Assembly (NCBI GenBank): GCA_009776515.1
Contig: WRNP01000027.1
Coordinates: 4,186-17,556 of the forward strand
DNA length: 13,371 bases
Direction: 5' to 3'
Origin: Dehalococcoidia bacterium
GTDB lineage: Bacteria; Chloroflexota; Dehalococcoidia; Dehalococcoidales; UBA1222
Positions 1 to 7,498 of the stretch are shown here, piece after piece. The notes under the pieces are model-generated. The model ran no database searches and was not told the origin of the DNA. It saw only the letters and a list, made by a program, of their open reading frames with translations. Position numbers and translations under genes: made by a program. Position 1 is the stretch's first letter; each line of letters starts with the position of its first letter.

Positions 1-156
1 AAGCCGATAGAAGGAGTTCATTGCCCCCATGTTATGGCTGCCCACGGCTCGGATATCAATGCCTTCCTTAAGTCTCCCCAAGAGATAGGCGGTGGGAATG
101 GAGCCCAGAAAGTATCCGATGATAAGGGCTAGGGCGATGGCTAACGGTTCTGGCAC
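1..156 (-). CDS. plsY: Glycerol-3-phosphate acyltransferase PlsY, 5' part (cut by window edge)
   Basis: The first 52 codons of a membrane acyltransferase of the PlsY family are visible; the rest lies beyond position 1. PlsY moves an acyl group from acyl-phosphate to glycerol-3-phosphate, the first acylation in phospholipid synthesis, in the cytoplasmic membrane. The start is a GTG at 156, with AGGAGAA four bases upstream. Residues 4-29 form a hydrophobic segment carrying the family motif GSIPTAYLLGR (18-28). It is followed by GIDIRAVGSHNMGAMN (32-47), which matches PlsY motif 2 (usually GSGNxGAxN) with His in place of the second Gly. The gene follows recJ on the same strand after a gap of about 100 bp, downstream of fabF, so three genes of lipid and DNA metabolism are colinear. 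The family call is firm; the enzyme cannot be checked past residue 52. Confidence 0.85.
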   Translation of the reverse strand, partial: MPEPLAIALALIIGYFLGSIPTAYLLGRLKEGIDIRAVGSHNMGAMNSFYRL

Positions 157-184
157 GGTTTTCTCCTAAAAATATGCTTGCTCT

Positions 185-215
185 GAAGCGCGGCAAAAAA
201 TATCACCGGCGCTTC
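185..215. other. Dyad in the recJ-plsY gap
   Basis: GAAGCGC at 185-191 pairs with GCGCTTC at 209-215, a 7-bp stem with a 17-nt AT-rich loop. It lies between the recJ stop and the plsY start. No run of T follows the stem on either strand, so it is not a classical intrinsic terminator. It could be an RNA hairpin in a shared transcript or chance. Confidence 0.3.
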
Positions 216-259
216 TAGGGATGTTATTATCCTATCGAATTGGGTAGGCTTGCAAGCAG

Positions 260-1951
260 CTATATGTTCATACCCGTTGGGGCAAAGTCCTTGATATTCA
301 GCCGGAGGCGGCTCATTCCATTCCAGCAGTCCTGTTCAAAAGTGTAGACGATGTCTAGTGGCAGCTTGTCTTCGATGGTGCGTTCCCCGAGGCCGAAGAT
401 GACAGCATCCCATAACACATTGTTTTGCTTTATTTTGAGCTTGAGGTGTTGCCCGCTGGTGCCCATGGGGCGGCTTTCGCTGATGGTCACGGCGCGCGAC
501 AGGAAAATGGGAGTGGGATTTTGATGACCGAAGGGTGCCATCTGCTGTATGAGGCGGAAAGTCGCACCGCTGAGTTCATGGAAGCGGGCCTGGGCATCAA
601 TTTCAATCTGTGGGCGCATATCCCGACCGGAAAGCTCTTGGCTTGCGATTTCAGACAGTTGATACTCAAAGGCTGGTAGATTAGAGGTGGGCAGGGTGAA
701 GCCGGCGGCCTGGGCGTGACCTCCATAATGGGATAATAGCTCGGCGCAACGGCCTAGGGCCTCGCTGATGTTGAATTCAGGAATGCTGCGGGCACTGCCG
801 CGACTTAACTCCTGGCCTATTTGGGTCACTATTGCCGGATGATAGAATTCATCCGTCAACTTGCCGGCGACCAATCCTAGTATGCCGCCAGGAAAGTCTT
901 CATGTGAGGCGATGAGCAGGGGGGCAATCCCTTTGGCCAGCACCTGTTCGCGAGCTTGGGATAGGGCGGCTGCGGTCAGCTTCTGGCGCTCCGTGTTTTT
1001 TTCGTTCAGCCACTGCGTAAGCGCGCGGGCTTCTTCCGGCGATTCGGTCACAAGGAGCTGATAGCCCGAGATGGCGTGTTCCAGCCTACCCGCAGCGTTA
1101 AGGCGCGGAGCCAATATCCAAGAAATGTGCTCGGCTTCAAGCTTATCCGGCGCAATCCCTGCCTGGGAGATGAGCTCACATATACCAAGGCGATGGCACG
1201 CGTGCAACTTTTGCAGACCTGCGGTGACCAAATAGCGGTTTTCGCCTAGCAGAGGCATTATGTCTGCCACTGTCCCCAGCGCTACCAAATCAAGGTAGTC
1301 TTCAAGCTCCGCTCTGCGTCCCACGCCTTCGTAAAGCGACCCCAGCAACTTGTAGGCTACCCCCACACCAGCCAGATCACGGAAAGGGTAGGCGGAGTCA
1401 GTCCGGTATGGGTCTATCACTGCCAAAGCTGCGGGGAGTTCGGCCCCTGGCAGGTGGTGGTCGGTGATAATCACCTCCATGCCCCGTGGCAGCTTGCTGA
1501 TCTGCTCGTTGCCAGTGATGCCGCAGTCGGCGGTAATCACCAGGCTCACGCCGCGGTCCTTCAGTTCGTTCAGCGCGTTGCTGTTCAGGCCATGCCCCTC
1601 TTGGAGACGGTGAGGGATATAGGGCTCAACACAGGCTCCAAGTGCGGAGAGGCCTTTTACCAGGAGGGCGGTGGCGCTGAGACCGTCCACGTCGAAGTCG
1701 CCGTAGACTGCCAGGCGCTCGCCTTTCAGTATCGCTTGGTAGATGCGGGGGAGGGCTTTGTCCATGTCTGGTAGCAGGCGGCCGTCATGAAGTAGGCGGC
1801 GGTCGGCGGTTAGAAAAACGTCCGCTTGCGATGGATCGGTGATGCCACGGTTATAGAGGAGCTGCCTAATGAGCGGCGGCAGATCCGGCTGGTTTAAGAG
1901 ATGATCTGCTGGCACAGTTGGCTTTAACTGCCAGCGACAAGCGGTTAACAC
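260..1951 (-). CDS. recJ: Single-stranded-DNA 5'-3' exonuclease RecJ
   Basis: RecJ degrades single-stranded DNA 5' to 3' in recombination and repair in the cytoplasm. With the GTG start at 1951 the protein has 563 residues, usual for RecJ. The frame stays open 41 codons further, but that part overlaps the end of fabF in another frame and resembles no RecJ N-terminus. From the GTG the text reads straight into the usual WQLKPTVP and LLYNRGI start. The DHH phosphoesterase motifs are complete: YGDFDVDG (83-90), ITADCG (139-144), TDHH (163-166) and LAGVGVAYKL (193-202). They are followed by the DHHA1 region with PRLNAAGRL (282-290) and SHYGGHAQAAGF (407-418), and an OB-fold-like C-terminus from about 447. 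The start overlaps the fabF stop (TAA inside GTGTTAA), which suggests coupled translation. Confidence 0.96.
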   Translation of the reverse strand: MLTACRWQLKPTVPADHLLNQPDLPPLIRQLLYNRGITDPSQADVFLTADRRLLHDGRLLPDMDKALPRIYQAILKGERLAVYGDFDVDGLSATALLVKGLSALGACVEPYIPHRLQEGHGLNSNALNELKDRGVSLVITADCGITGNEQISKLPRGMEVIITDHHLPGAELPAALAVIDPYRTDSAYPFRDLAGVGVAYKLLGSLYEGVGRRAELEDYLDLVALGTVADIMPLLGENRYLVTAGLQKLHACHRLGICELISQAGIAPDKLEAEHISWILAPRLNAAGRLEHAISGYQLLVTESPEEARALTQWLNEKNTERQKLTAAALSQAREQVLAKGIAPLLIASHEDFPGGILGLVAGKLTDEFYHPAIVTQIGQELSRGSARSIPEFNISEALGRCAELLSHYGGHAQAAGFTLPTSNLPAFEYQLSEIASQELSGRDMRPQIEIDAQARFHELSGATFRLIQQMAPFGHQNPTPIFLSRAVTISESRPMGTSGQHLKLKIKQNNVLWDAVIFGLGERTIEDKLPLDIVYTFEQDCWNGMSRLRLNIKDFAPTGMNI

Positions 1952-3198
1952 GTGTCTTCTTCCACCTGGTGCAGGATAAGCACGGAATTGTGGCCGCCGA
2001 AGCCAAAGGAATTGGAAAGGGCGACCTTTACTTGCTTGCGTCGGGCCTTGCCTGGTACATAGTCCAGGTCGCACTCTGGGTCGGGGTGGTGCAGGTTGAT
2101 GGTAGGGGGGATTAGTCCGTCGCGGATAGTAAGCGCGCAGAAAGCTGCCTCAATGGCTCCGGCTGCTCCGATGAGGTGTCCGGTCATGGACTTGGTAGAG
2201 CTTATGGGCACTTTGTAGGCATGGGGGCCTAGAGCTGCCTTGAGAGCGCGGGTTTCCGTGCGGTCATTGAGGGGGGTGGAGGTGCCGTGGGCATTGACGT
2301 AGTCGATATCGGCGGGCTTCAGCTTGGCTCGGGCAAGAGCCTGCCTTATGGCTCGGGCGGCCCCATCACCATTCGGCAGTGGCTGGGTTATGTGGAAAGC
2401 GTCGGCCGTAGCCCCATAGCCGATGAGTTCGGCGATGATTTTGGCGCCTCGGCGCCTGGCGTGTTCCATGTCTTCCAGCACCAGAACGGAGGCTCCTTCG
2501 CTCATAACGAAGCCGTCATGTTTGGCATCAAATGGGCATGAGGCTTCAGGCGGAGGGTCGTTGCGCCCGGAGAGGGCCTTAAGGGCGCTGAAACTGGCGA
2601 TTCCTAAGGGGTTGATGGCAGCCTCGCTGCCTCCGGCCAGCATGAGCGGACAATAACCACTCCGGATGAGCTCGCCCGCTATGCCGATGGCATCCGACCC
2701 CGAGGCGCAGGCAGAGGTGGTGCAAAAATTGGGACCTTTCAAACCTAGCGCAATGGAGACCCAACCTGAGGCCATATCGGCGATCATCATGGGTACGGCA
2801 AAGGGGCTCAGGCGATTAGGTCCCTTTTCATGCAGGACAATGGTTTGCTGGTAGAGGGTACTGAGCCCACCGATGCCGTTACCGATGATAACCCCCATAT
2901 TCTCTCGCACCTTGGCGGTGAGTTTGAGGCCGGCATCGTCCACGGCCTGCTTGGCGGCAGCCACTGCCAGTTGGGCAAAGCGATCGGTGCGTTTTGCTTC
3001 TTTGGGGCCGAGATATTCCTCCGGGGCAAAGCCCTTGAGCTCGCCGCCGATGGTGGTGGCGTAGCCGGCAGTATCGAAAAAGGTTATATGGTCTATGCCA
3101 GAGTGTCCCGCCAAAATCCTTCGCCAAGTGGTCTCGGCGTCAAGGCCTAGGGGGCTGATGATGCCTATGCCCGTGACAACAACGCGCACTGATGGCAT
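1945..3198 (-). CDS. fabF: Beta-ketoacyl-ACP synthase II (FabF)
   Basis: FabF condenses malonyl-ACP with a growing acyl-ACP, the elongation step of type II fatty acid synthesis in the cytoplasm. The chosen ATG at 3198 gives 417 residues, close to the usual 410-415, and has GGAGGG seven bases upstream. The frame is open for 14 more codons, but these lack a comparable ribosome site. The thiolase-fold condensing enzyme is complete: N-terminal VVVTGIGIISPLG (6-18), catalytic Cys164 in TSACASG, His304 in NAHGTSTPLND, Lys336 and His341 in STKSMTGHLIGAAGA, and the glycine-rich C-terminal NSFGFGGHNS (396-405). The Cys-His-His triad marks an active synthase. It is the first gene of the fabF-recJ-plsY run and ends 7 nt inside recJ. 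No acyl carrier protein gene lies directly upstream; decayed accessory DNA does. Confidence 0.97.
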   Translation of the reverse strand: MPSVRVVVTGIGIISPLGLDAETTWRRILAGHSGIDHITFFDTAGYATTIGGELKGFAPEEYLGPKEAKRTDRFAQLAVAAAKQAVDDAGLKLTAKVRENMGVIIGNGIGGLSTLYQQTIVLHEKGPNRLSPFAVPMMIADMASGWVSIALGLKGPNFCTTSACASGSDAIGIAGELIRSGYCPLMLAGGSEAAINPLGIASFSALKALSGRNDPPPEASCPFDAKHDGFVMSEGASVLVLEDMEHARRRGAKIIAELIGYGATADAFHITQPLPNGDGAARAIRQALARAKLKPADIDYVNAHGTSTPLNDRTETRALKAALGPHAYKVPISSTKSMTGHLIGAAGAIEAAFCALTIRDGLIPPTINLHHPDPECDLDYVPGKARRKQVKVALSNSFGFGGHNSVLILHQVEEDTC

Positions 3199-3433
3199 CG
3201 TTTGCCCTCCTGAAAATTGCCTGGCCATGGTTGCTCTCATGACTGGACTGGGTTATTAACCACAAGCCTACCCTGGGGGTTTCTGTAACGCATGAATTAT
3301 CCATTAGACCAAGAGGCAAGAACCGCCATGCATAGTTACACAAAAGGAACGGCACACAAGCGGTTTGGCTTTACTTTGCCGCAGATATCTATGTGCAAGC
3401 TACCAGCATGTTGCCTGTAACCATTGCCTGGGG

Positions 3434-3622
3434 TCACGCCTTTTGTGTTACGCTATCCTCTTTCGTACTTGCGACGATAGTGAAGCCATGCTTTTTTTGC
3501 AGCTACTCCGCCACGCTCATTGAAGTATGCCACCTCTCGGAGGCTGTCATCCCTTTAGTTGCCTCGTCGATTTTTCGACGAGTTGCATGAATCTCATCCA
3601 ATATGGTATCCGGTTTTCTCAT
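3434..3622 (-). pseudogene. Remnant of a small antitoxin-like protein, two frameshifts
   Basis: From an ATG at 3622 the frame reads MRKPDTILDEIHATRRKIDE and then ATKGMTASE. This resembles the small proteins with a DEIHAIRxxIYEETKxM core that pair with PIN-domain toxins. After about 29 codons it runs into a stop at 3503. The sense text continues one frame over (EVAYFNERGGVAA) and, after a run of seven A, in a third reading (KKHGFTIVASTKEDSVTQKA, stop at 3434). One lost base near 3535 and one extra A at 3492-3498 would explain the break; undoing both gives about 62 residues. The ATG overlaps the end of the PIN remnant by 29 bp, as expected of an operon. The family match is from memory; the pattern of compensating frames is seen directly. 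Confidence 0.5.
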
Positions 3623-3845
3623 CGTCAACCATTTCCATCGGCGTATTTATATCAATGGTACGCTATCCAAAAATGGCACTGCTTGCACCGGTAAGTCTAG
3701 TAGTTTTTTCTTTTACAATACGGCGAAAGTTAAGGTTGATAATTCGATCAAGCGCATGTACCGATGCAATGGTGATATGGCTTGCGTCTGTGGACGAGCC
3801 TCTGGGGAGTGCTCCTCCGGCGACATATCTAAATAAACTTTCTGT
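3594..3845 (-). pseudogene. Remnant of a PIN-domain (VapC-like) toxin, C-terminal part
   Basis: One minus-strand frame reads GGALPRGSSTDASHITIASV, then HALDRIINLNFRRIVKEKTT. After an in-frame TAG at 3661-3663 it continues with RTIDINTPMEMVDDEKTG and stops at 3594. This matches the C-terminal half of PIN-domain ribonucleases: the acidic residue of the DA(L/S)HIAIA segment, the WNFxHIV strand and the final GYxxIxIxTPxEL segment. The N-terminal half with its own acidic residues is not recognisable upstream, so the gene is both truncated and interrupted. The same frame is open up to 4028 and there contains CPICG, but that part overlaps the ATPase gene and is not PIN-like. Intact relatives cleave RNA and are held by the antitoxin encoded next to them. 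This copy should be inactive. Confidence 0.55.
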
Positions 3846-3982
3846 CCGCGCATAACCGGCATCCTTGCAAGCTACGATTACCTGCCTGACAAAGTATGTC
3901 ATGTTCGGAAGGCTTTGGCAACAGGAGACATGAGACTTGTGGTAATACCTCTCTCGCCAAATATTGCCACAGATAGGGCAGA

Positions 3983-5391
3983 TCAATGGAGCTTGAATAA
4001 ATCCCCCAAGCCAACGAGTCTTAGCCACTCATCCCTTGTTGCTTCTTCAATAAGGCCTGCCGTAAAACCCGATTTCGAGAAGAGGTAATAGTAAGTCTCT
4101 TTGTCAGCAAACATCGCGGCTTTATTCCTTAAGTCTCTGTAAACCCTTTGCCCCATTTCCTCGTTTTGCCCTTTGCACTCACCAATAATCAGCTTGTCTC
4201 TGGATGCAGCGATAATATCTATTTCGGTTTCCTGCCTGGTTATCGGGCTACCGCCCCACCACCTGCCGATTGTGTCGAATAGGAATGGCAACCCATCCTT
4301 GACGTTAAGGCGCAGTAAGTATTGCCGACAAATGGTTTCAAATGCCCGCCCCATAAAGTCGGGGACAAAGGGCTTAACCTTGTTTTCATAGATATGCTCA
4401 TAATCGTTCTCAATCAGTGTGGTCGTAGGGGGGACAAAGCGGTGCCAAAAACGGTACATACTGTCCCTGATGAAATAAATCCCCTTGCGCTCGCTTTCCG
4501 AAAACATAGACATTTCCTTTTCTATAATGCCAAGGTCGATTAAATTTTTCATATACTTTGCCGTTTTGCTGCCGGGTTCCCTAACCGTGGCGGCGATCTC
4601 GTTAAGCCGCGTCGCGCCGCAAGCGATAGCTGTGATATTAGCGTTATACATTGCAGGTTCGCGTAACTCTTGTCTTAGTAAGTTTTGCGGTTCCTCATAA
4701 AGGAACCCGTTTTTGGTGAAATACGCGCTCTCTATCCCGGCCTCGATGGTCGCTGCCTGCGATACCGTGTTGAGATATTGTGGAATGCCGCCAGTTACGG
4801 CATAACCCAGGAGCTTATCTTGCAAGCTCGCGCCAGTGAAAAACTCCGCGCTGTTGTAATAATCAAGCGGGGCAATCTTATACTGTGTGGTGCGCCTGCC
4901 GTACAGGGGGCTTTGATAGCCAAGCACTTGATTTTCCATAAAACTCATACTTGAACCGCAAAGAATAAGCAAAATATTCGTATTTTGCAGAAAGATGTTT
5001 ATGCACTTTTGAAGCTCCGATGAAATAGCCTGGTTGACCTTGACAAGATAGGGGTATTCGTCAATTACAACAACAAGTTTTTCTCCCTTTGCTCGTTGTG
5101 CTTATATTCCAAGGCACTCTCCCAGGTGGGAAAGCTTGTCAGCGCGGAAAGCTCAGGGTAGACAGTCGAGACGTTTTGCGAGAAATGCCCTCTGTTCACA
5201 GTATCGGTATTTTCCGTAGCAGTAAAGCGAGGCGCTTTTTTATGGCTACGGCTAATAAATTCGCCGATAAGAGCTGTTTTGCTGATACGCCGCCTGCCAT
5301 ATACAACGGCCATGGCAAATTCATTGCGCCCGTATAGCTCCTCAAGAGACTTTAGTTCGTGCATCCTGCCGCCGTCAAAAAATCTTTTCAT
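3983..5391 (-). pseudogene. Archaeal-type ATPase (ATPase_2/DUF234-like), frameshifted
   Basis: Two pieces make one gene of about 468 codons. The 5' piece starts at ATG 5391 (AGGAGG five bases upstream) and carries the P-loop. It leaves frame near 5101-5106 and would stop at 5065. The sense text resumes one frame over with GEKLVVVIDEYPYLV (Walker B) and runs to the stop at 3983. Restoring one base near TATAAG joins them. The downstream part has a winged-helix-like section (TRLNEIAATV...TAKYMKNLIDLGIIEK) and a C-terminal DUF234 section with RFWHRFV, ETEIDIIA and GECKGQNE, a pattern like PD-(D/E)XK nucleases. The Walker A reads GRRRISKT where the family has GRRRxGKT; Ser37 replaces the invariant Gly (AGC for GGC). 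Both defects point to a dead gene. Such ATPases are common mobile or orphan genes of unclear role. Confidence 0.85.
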
Positions 5392-5421
5392 TCTAGCCTC
5401 CTATGAATTACGAGCTGCTTA

Positions 5422-5449
5422 ATCATAAGTTACTAACTCACGATTACAA
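5422..5449 (-). promoter_or_regulatory. Possible promoter of the frameshifted ATPase gene
   Basis: On the minus strand TTGTAA (5449-5444) and TATGAT (5427-5422) are separated by 16 bp and lie about 30 bp upstream of the ATG at 5391. The match to sigma-70-type hexamers is moderate (4/6 and 5/6). Confidence 0.35.
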
Positions 5450-5546
5450 TACATGAGTATTAGGTATTTTACATGTAGGTGGCTATTTGGCGTGGCCTTC
5501 AAAAAACAGACTGTCCATATTGGTGCTGGGAGCTCTGTATGGCAGC

Positions 5547-5555
5547 TGATATAAT
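5547..5555 (+). promoter_or_regulatory. Extended -10 promoter of mtaB (possible leaderless start)
   Basis: TGATATAAT at 5547-5555 is a perfect extended -10 element (TGnTATAAT). No good -35 is seen at 16-18 bp, which fits extended -10 promoters. Transcription would begin about 6-8 bases after the box, at about 5561-5563, directly before the ATG at 5564. No ribosome binding site precedes that ATG, so the mRNA may be leaderless. Confidence 0.55.
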
Positions 5556-5563
5556 GGGCCATT

Positions 5564-6811
5564 ATGCGGGCATCTAACCGAGTGGCCTTGGAGACGCTGG
5601 GGTGCAAGCTTAACCAGGCTGAAGCGGAAAGCCTAGCGCGAGAGCTTGGAGCGGCGGGTTTGCATTTGGTTGCCTCTGATGAGCCCTGTGACGTGTTTGT
5701 CATTAACAGCTGTGCCGTGACAGCCACGGCAGAGGCTAAGGCGCGCCACCTGCTGCGCTTGGCTTACCACCGCAATCCGCAGGCCATCTTGGCAGTCTTG
5801 GGTTGCTACAGTGAAAGTGTGGCCGGCCTCCTGCACTCCCTAGCAGGGGCACAGGGGCTACTCTGCCGTGATAAAACGGAGTTGGTGCCAAGACTCCAGG
5901 CGCTGGGATATGGCGGGGCGAACCTGCAGTACAACCCCGGGCGGCGGACGCGGGCTTTCGTCAAAGCCCAGGAGGGATGCCGTAACTTCTGCGCCTACTG
6001 CATTGTGCCGCTTCTGCGCGGACGGGAAAAGAGCCGCCCGCATGATGAGATTGTAAGCGAGATTGATGATCGTGTCCGGGAGGGATACCGGGAAGTGGTG
6101 CTCACTGGTACGGAGATCGGGGCTTACCGCTACCGTCGCTTGGGGCTGGAGGGGCTTCTGCGGCGTATCCTTGAAAAGACCGAGGTGGCTCGGTTGCGTC
6201 TGTCCTCGCTCCAGCCGCCGGAGGTTACATCAACGTTGCTGGGGCTCTGGCAGGATGAGCGTCTTTGCCCTCATTTTCATCTCTCTCTTCAAAGTGGCAG
6301 CGACGGTGTGCTGCGGCGCATGGGGCGGCGCTACGACGTGGCCGGCTATTTGGCGGCTGTAGCAGGCATTCGGGAGGCCCTGCCGGAAGTGGCTATTACC
6401 ACTGATATCATCGTGGGCTTTCCCGGTGAGACCGCGGCGGAGTTTGAGGAAAGCTACCAACTCTGTGCGTCGCTGGGTTTTGCCCGCATCCACGTTTTTC
6501 CTTTCTCGCCGCGCCCTGGTACGACGGCGGCTGCAATGCCAGACCAAGTGGCAGAGAACATCAAGAAAGAGCGTAGCCAGAGCATGCTTGCCCTAGCCGG
6601 GGAGAGTGCCCGGACATTCCGCACTCGTTTTCTGGGTCGGACGCTTACGGTACTGTGGGAAGCTGAAGCGGAAGGTATTTTGTCTGGCTACACCGGAAAC
6701 TATATCCGGGTGTATACCGAGGCCGAGGCGGGGTTGGTCAACACGATTACGGCCGCCACATTGGTCAAGTTGTACCGAGATGGAGTCTGGGGAGCAAAGG
6801 AGGCTTTATGA
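5564..6811 (+). CDS. mtaB: tRNA (N6-threonylcarbamoyladenosine(37)-C2)-methylthiotransferase MtaB
   Basis: MtaB is a radical-SAM enzyme that adds a methylthio group to t6A at position 37 of tRNAs reading ANN codons, which helps decoding. The 415 residues hold the expected three parts. The UPF0004 domain has TLGCKLNQAE (Cys14), INSCAVT (Cys50) and LGCYSE (Cys81), ligands of the auxiliary Fe-S cluster. The radical-SAM core has EGCRNFCAYC (Cys139, Cys143, Cys146), then VVLTGTEIGAY and FHLSLQSGSDGVLRRMGR. A C-terminal TRAM domain spans about 357-408. CKLNQAE and INSCAVT are typical of MtaB rather than MiaB. The ATG at 5564 has no Shine-Dalgarno sequence but sits at the predicted transcript start; a GTG at codon 7 has none either. 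The next gene overlaps by 4 nt (ATGA). Confidence 0.93.
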   Translation: MRASNRVALETLGCKLNQAEAESLARELGAAGLHLVASDEPCDVFVINSCAVTATAEAKARHLLRLAYHRNPQAILAVLGCYSESVAGLLHSLAGAQGLLCRDKTELVPRLQALGYGGANLQYNPGRRTRAFVKAQEGCRNFCAYCIVPLLRGREKSRPHDEIVSEIDDRVREGYREVVLTGTEIGAYRYRRLGLEGLLRRILEKTEVARLRLSSLQPPEVTSTLLGLWQDERLCPHFHLSLQSGSDGVLRRMGRRYDVAGYLAAVAGIREALPEVAITTDIIVGFPGETAAEFEESYQLCASLGFARIHVFPFSPRPGTTAAAMPDQVAENIKKERSQSMLALAGESARTFRTRFLGRTLTVLWEAEAEGILSGYTGNYIRVYTEAEAGLVNTITAATLVKLYRDGVWGAKEAL

Positions 6812-7308
6812 AGATGGTTGTGGTTCTGGCGATGCATGGGGCACCGCCGAAGGACTTTCCCCGCGAGGAACTCCGGGAATTTTTTGAGCTGCACGCGCAT
6901 CATGAGGTGCATGACCCAATGGCTGCCGGGCGCTATTCGGAGCTAGCTGATAAGGTTCGGCGGTGGCCGCGTACATCGGAGAACGACCCCTATTATGCCG
7001 CTTCTTACGAACTGGCGCAGATGGTGGGCCGGGAGAGTGGGCTAGAGGTTCTCGTTGGCTTCAATGAGTTCTGCGCCCCGGATCTAGATGAAGTGCTGGC
7101 GCGCGCGGTCGGGGATGGGGCCGAACGGATTATTGCGGTGACTACCATGATGACTCGCGGCGGTGAACATGCAGAGCGGGAGATTGCTCAGGCGGTAAGC
7201 CGGGCTCGGCAGAATTATCCGAGCGTGGATATCGTCTATGCTTGGCCTTTTGAGACCGTAGAGGTTGCCAGTTTCCTGGCAGGGCATATCAAAAGGTTTG
7301 GAGCGTAG
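6808..7308 (+). CDS. CbiX-like class II chelatase (sirohydrochlorin cobaltochelatase family)
   Basis: This 166-residue protein resembles the short CbiX/SirB chelatases, which insert a divalent metal (cobalt or iron) into sirohydrochlorin without ATP. It has the N-terminal VVVLAMHGAPP with the metal-binding His10. A second conserved region, VGFNEFCAPDLDEVL, contains Glu87. MTRGGEHAEREI at 115-126 has Glu120 and His121, where the family has its second metal ligand. The C-terminus ends at a strand IVYAWPF and a short helix. The insertion with RRWPRTSENDPYYAAS (51-66) is unlike classical CbiX and defines a subgroup, so the substrate is uncertain. The ATG overlaps the mtaB stop (ATGA) and AAAGGAGG lies just upstream, so the pair is translationally coupled. 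No other cobalamin or siroheme gene is visible. A broken partial copy lies at about 9725-9884. Confidence 0.7.
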   Translation: MKMVVVLAMHGAPPKDFPREELREFFELHAHHEVHDPMAAGRYSELADKVRRWPRTSENDPYYAASYELAQMVGRESGLEVLVGFNEFCAPDLDEVLARAVGDGAERIIAVTTMMTRGGEHAEREIAQAVSRARQNYPSVDIVYAWPFETVEVASFLAGHIKRFGA

Positions 7309-7425
7309 CCTTATTTGTAACTGTAAGTTTGAGGATAGAGGAGAAGGGGTGGTCGTACGATACCGCAACATTACTTTGCTTTAGCTTCACTGCGCTTTCC
7401 TAGTTTCTCGCATTTAAACAGGGAA

Positions 7426-7452
7426 TTGACAGTATATCAAATATGCTATAGA
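7426..7452 (+). promoter_or_regulatory. Promoter of the toxin-antitoxin operon
   Basis: TTGACA at 7426-7431 is a perfect -35 hexamer. The best -10 is TATAGA at 7447-7452, with a short 15-bp spacer. The -10 choice is uncertain. The box lies inside the dyad listed next. Confidence 0.5.
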
Positions 7453-7474
7453 CATGTTATAACACATTTGATAT
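7434..7474. promoter_or_regulatory. Operator-like dyad of the toxin-antitoxin operon
   Basis: ATATCAAAT at 7434-7442 is repeated in inverted form as ATTTGATAT at 7466-7474, 23 bp apart. Extending inward by three bases keeps 11 of 12 matches. It covers the promoter spacer and the likely transcript start. This is the place and form expected for autorepression by the HTH antitoxin encoded downstream, alone or with its toxin. Confidence 0.55.
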
Positions 7475-7498
7475 TATAGTGGATGTGGGGAATGCCAA

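Noticed and set aside
1952..2074. The recJ frame is open 41 codons upstream of the chosen start
   Set aside because: This part overlaps the fabF C-terminus in another frame and does not resemble any RecJ N-terminus; the GTG at 1951 gives the usual length.
2830..3150. Long open frames opposite fabF and recJ
   Set aside because: They are mirror frames of GC-rich coding DNA with no recognisable product or ribosome site.
3663..4028. A 121-codon open frame with CPICG that might be a zinc-ribbon gene
   Set aside because: Its 5' part overlaps the ATPase gene, only one CxxC pair is present, and its 3' part is the PIN remnant; it is not an independent gene.
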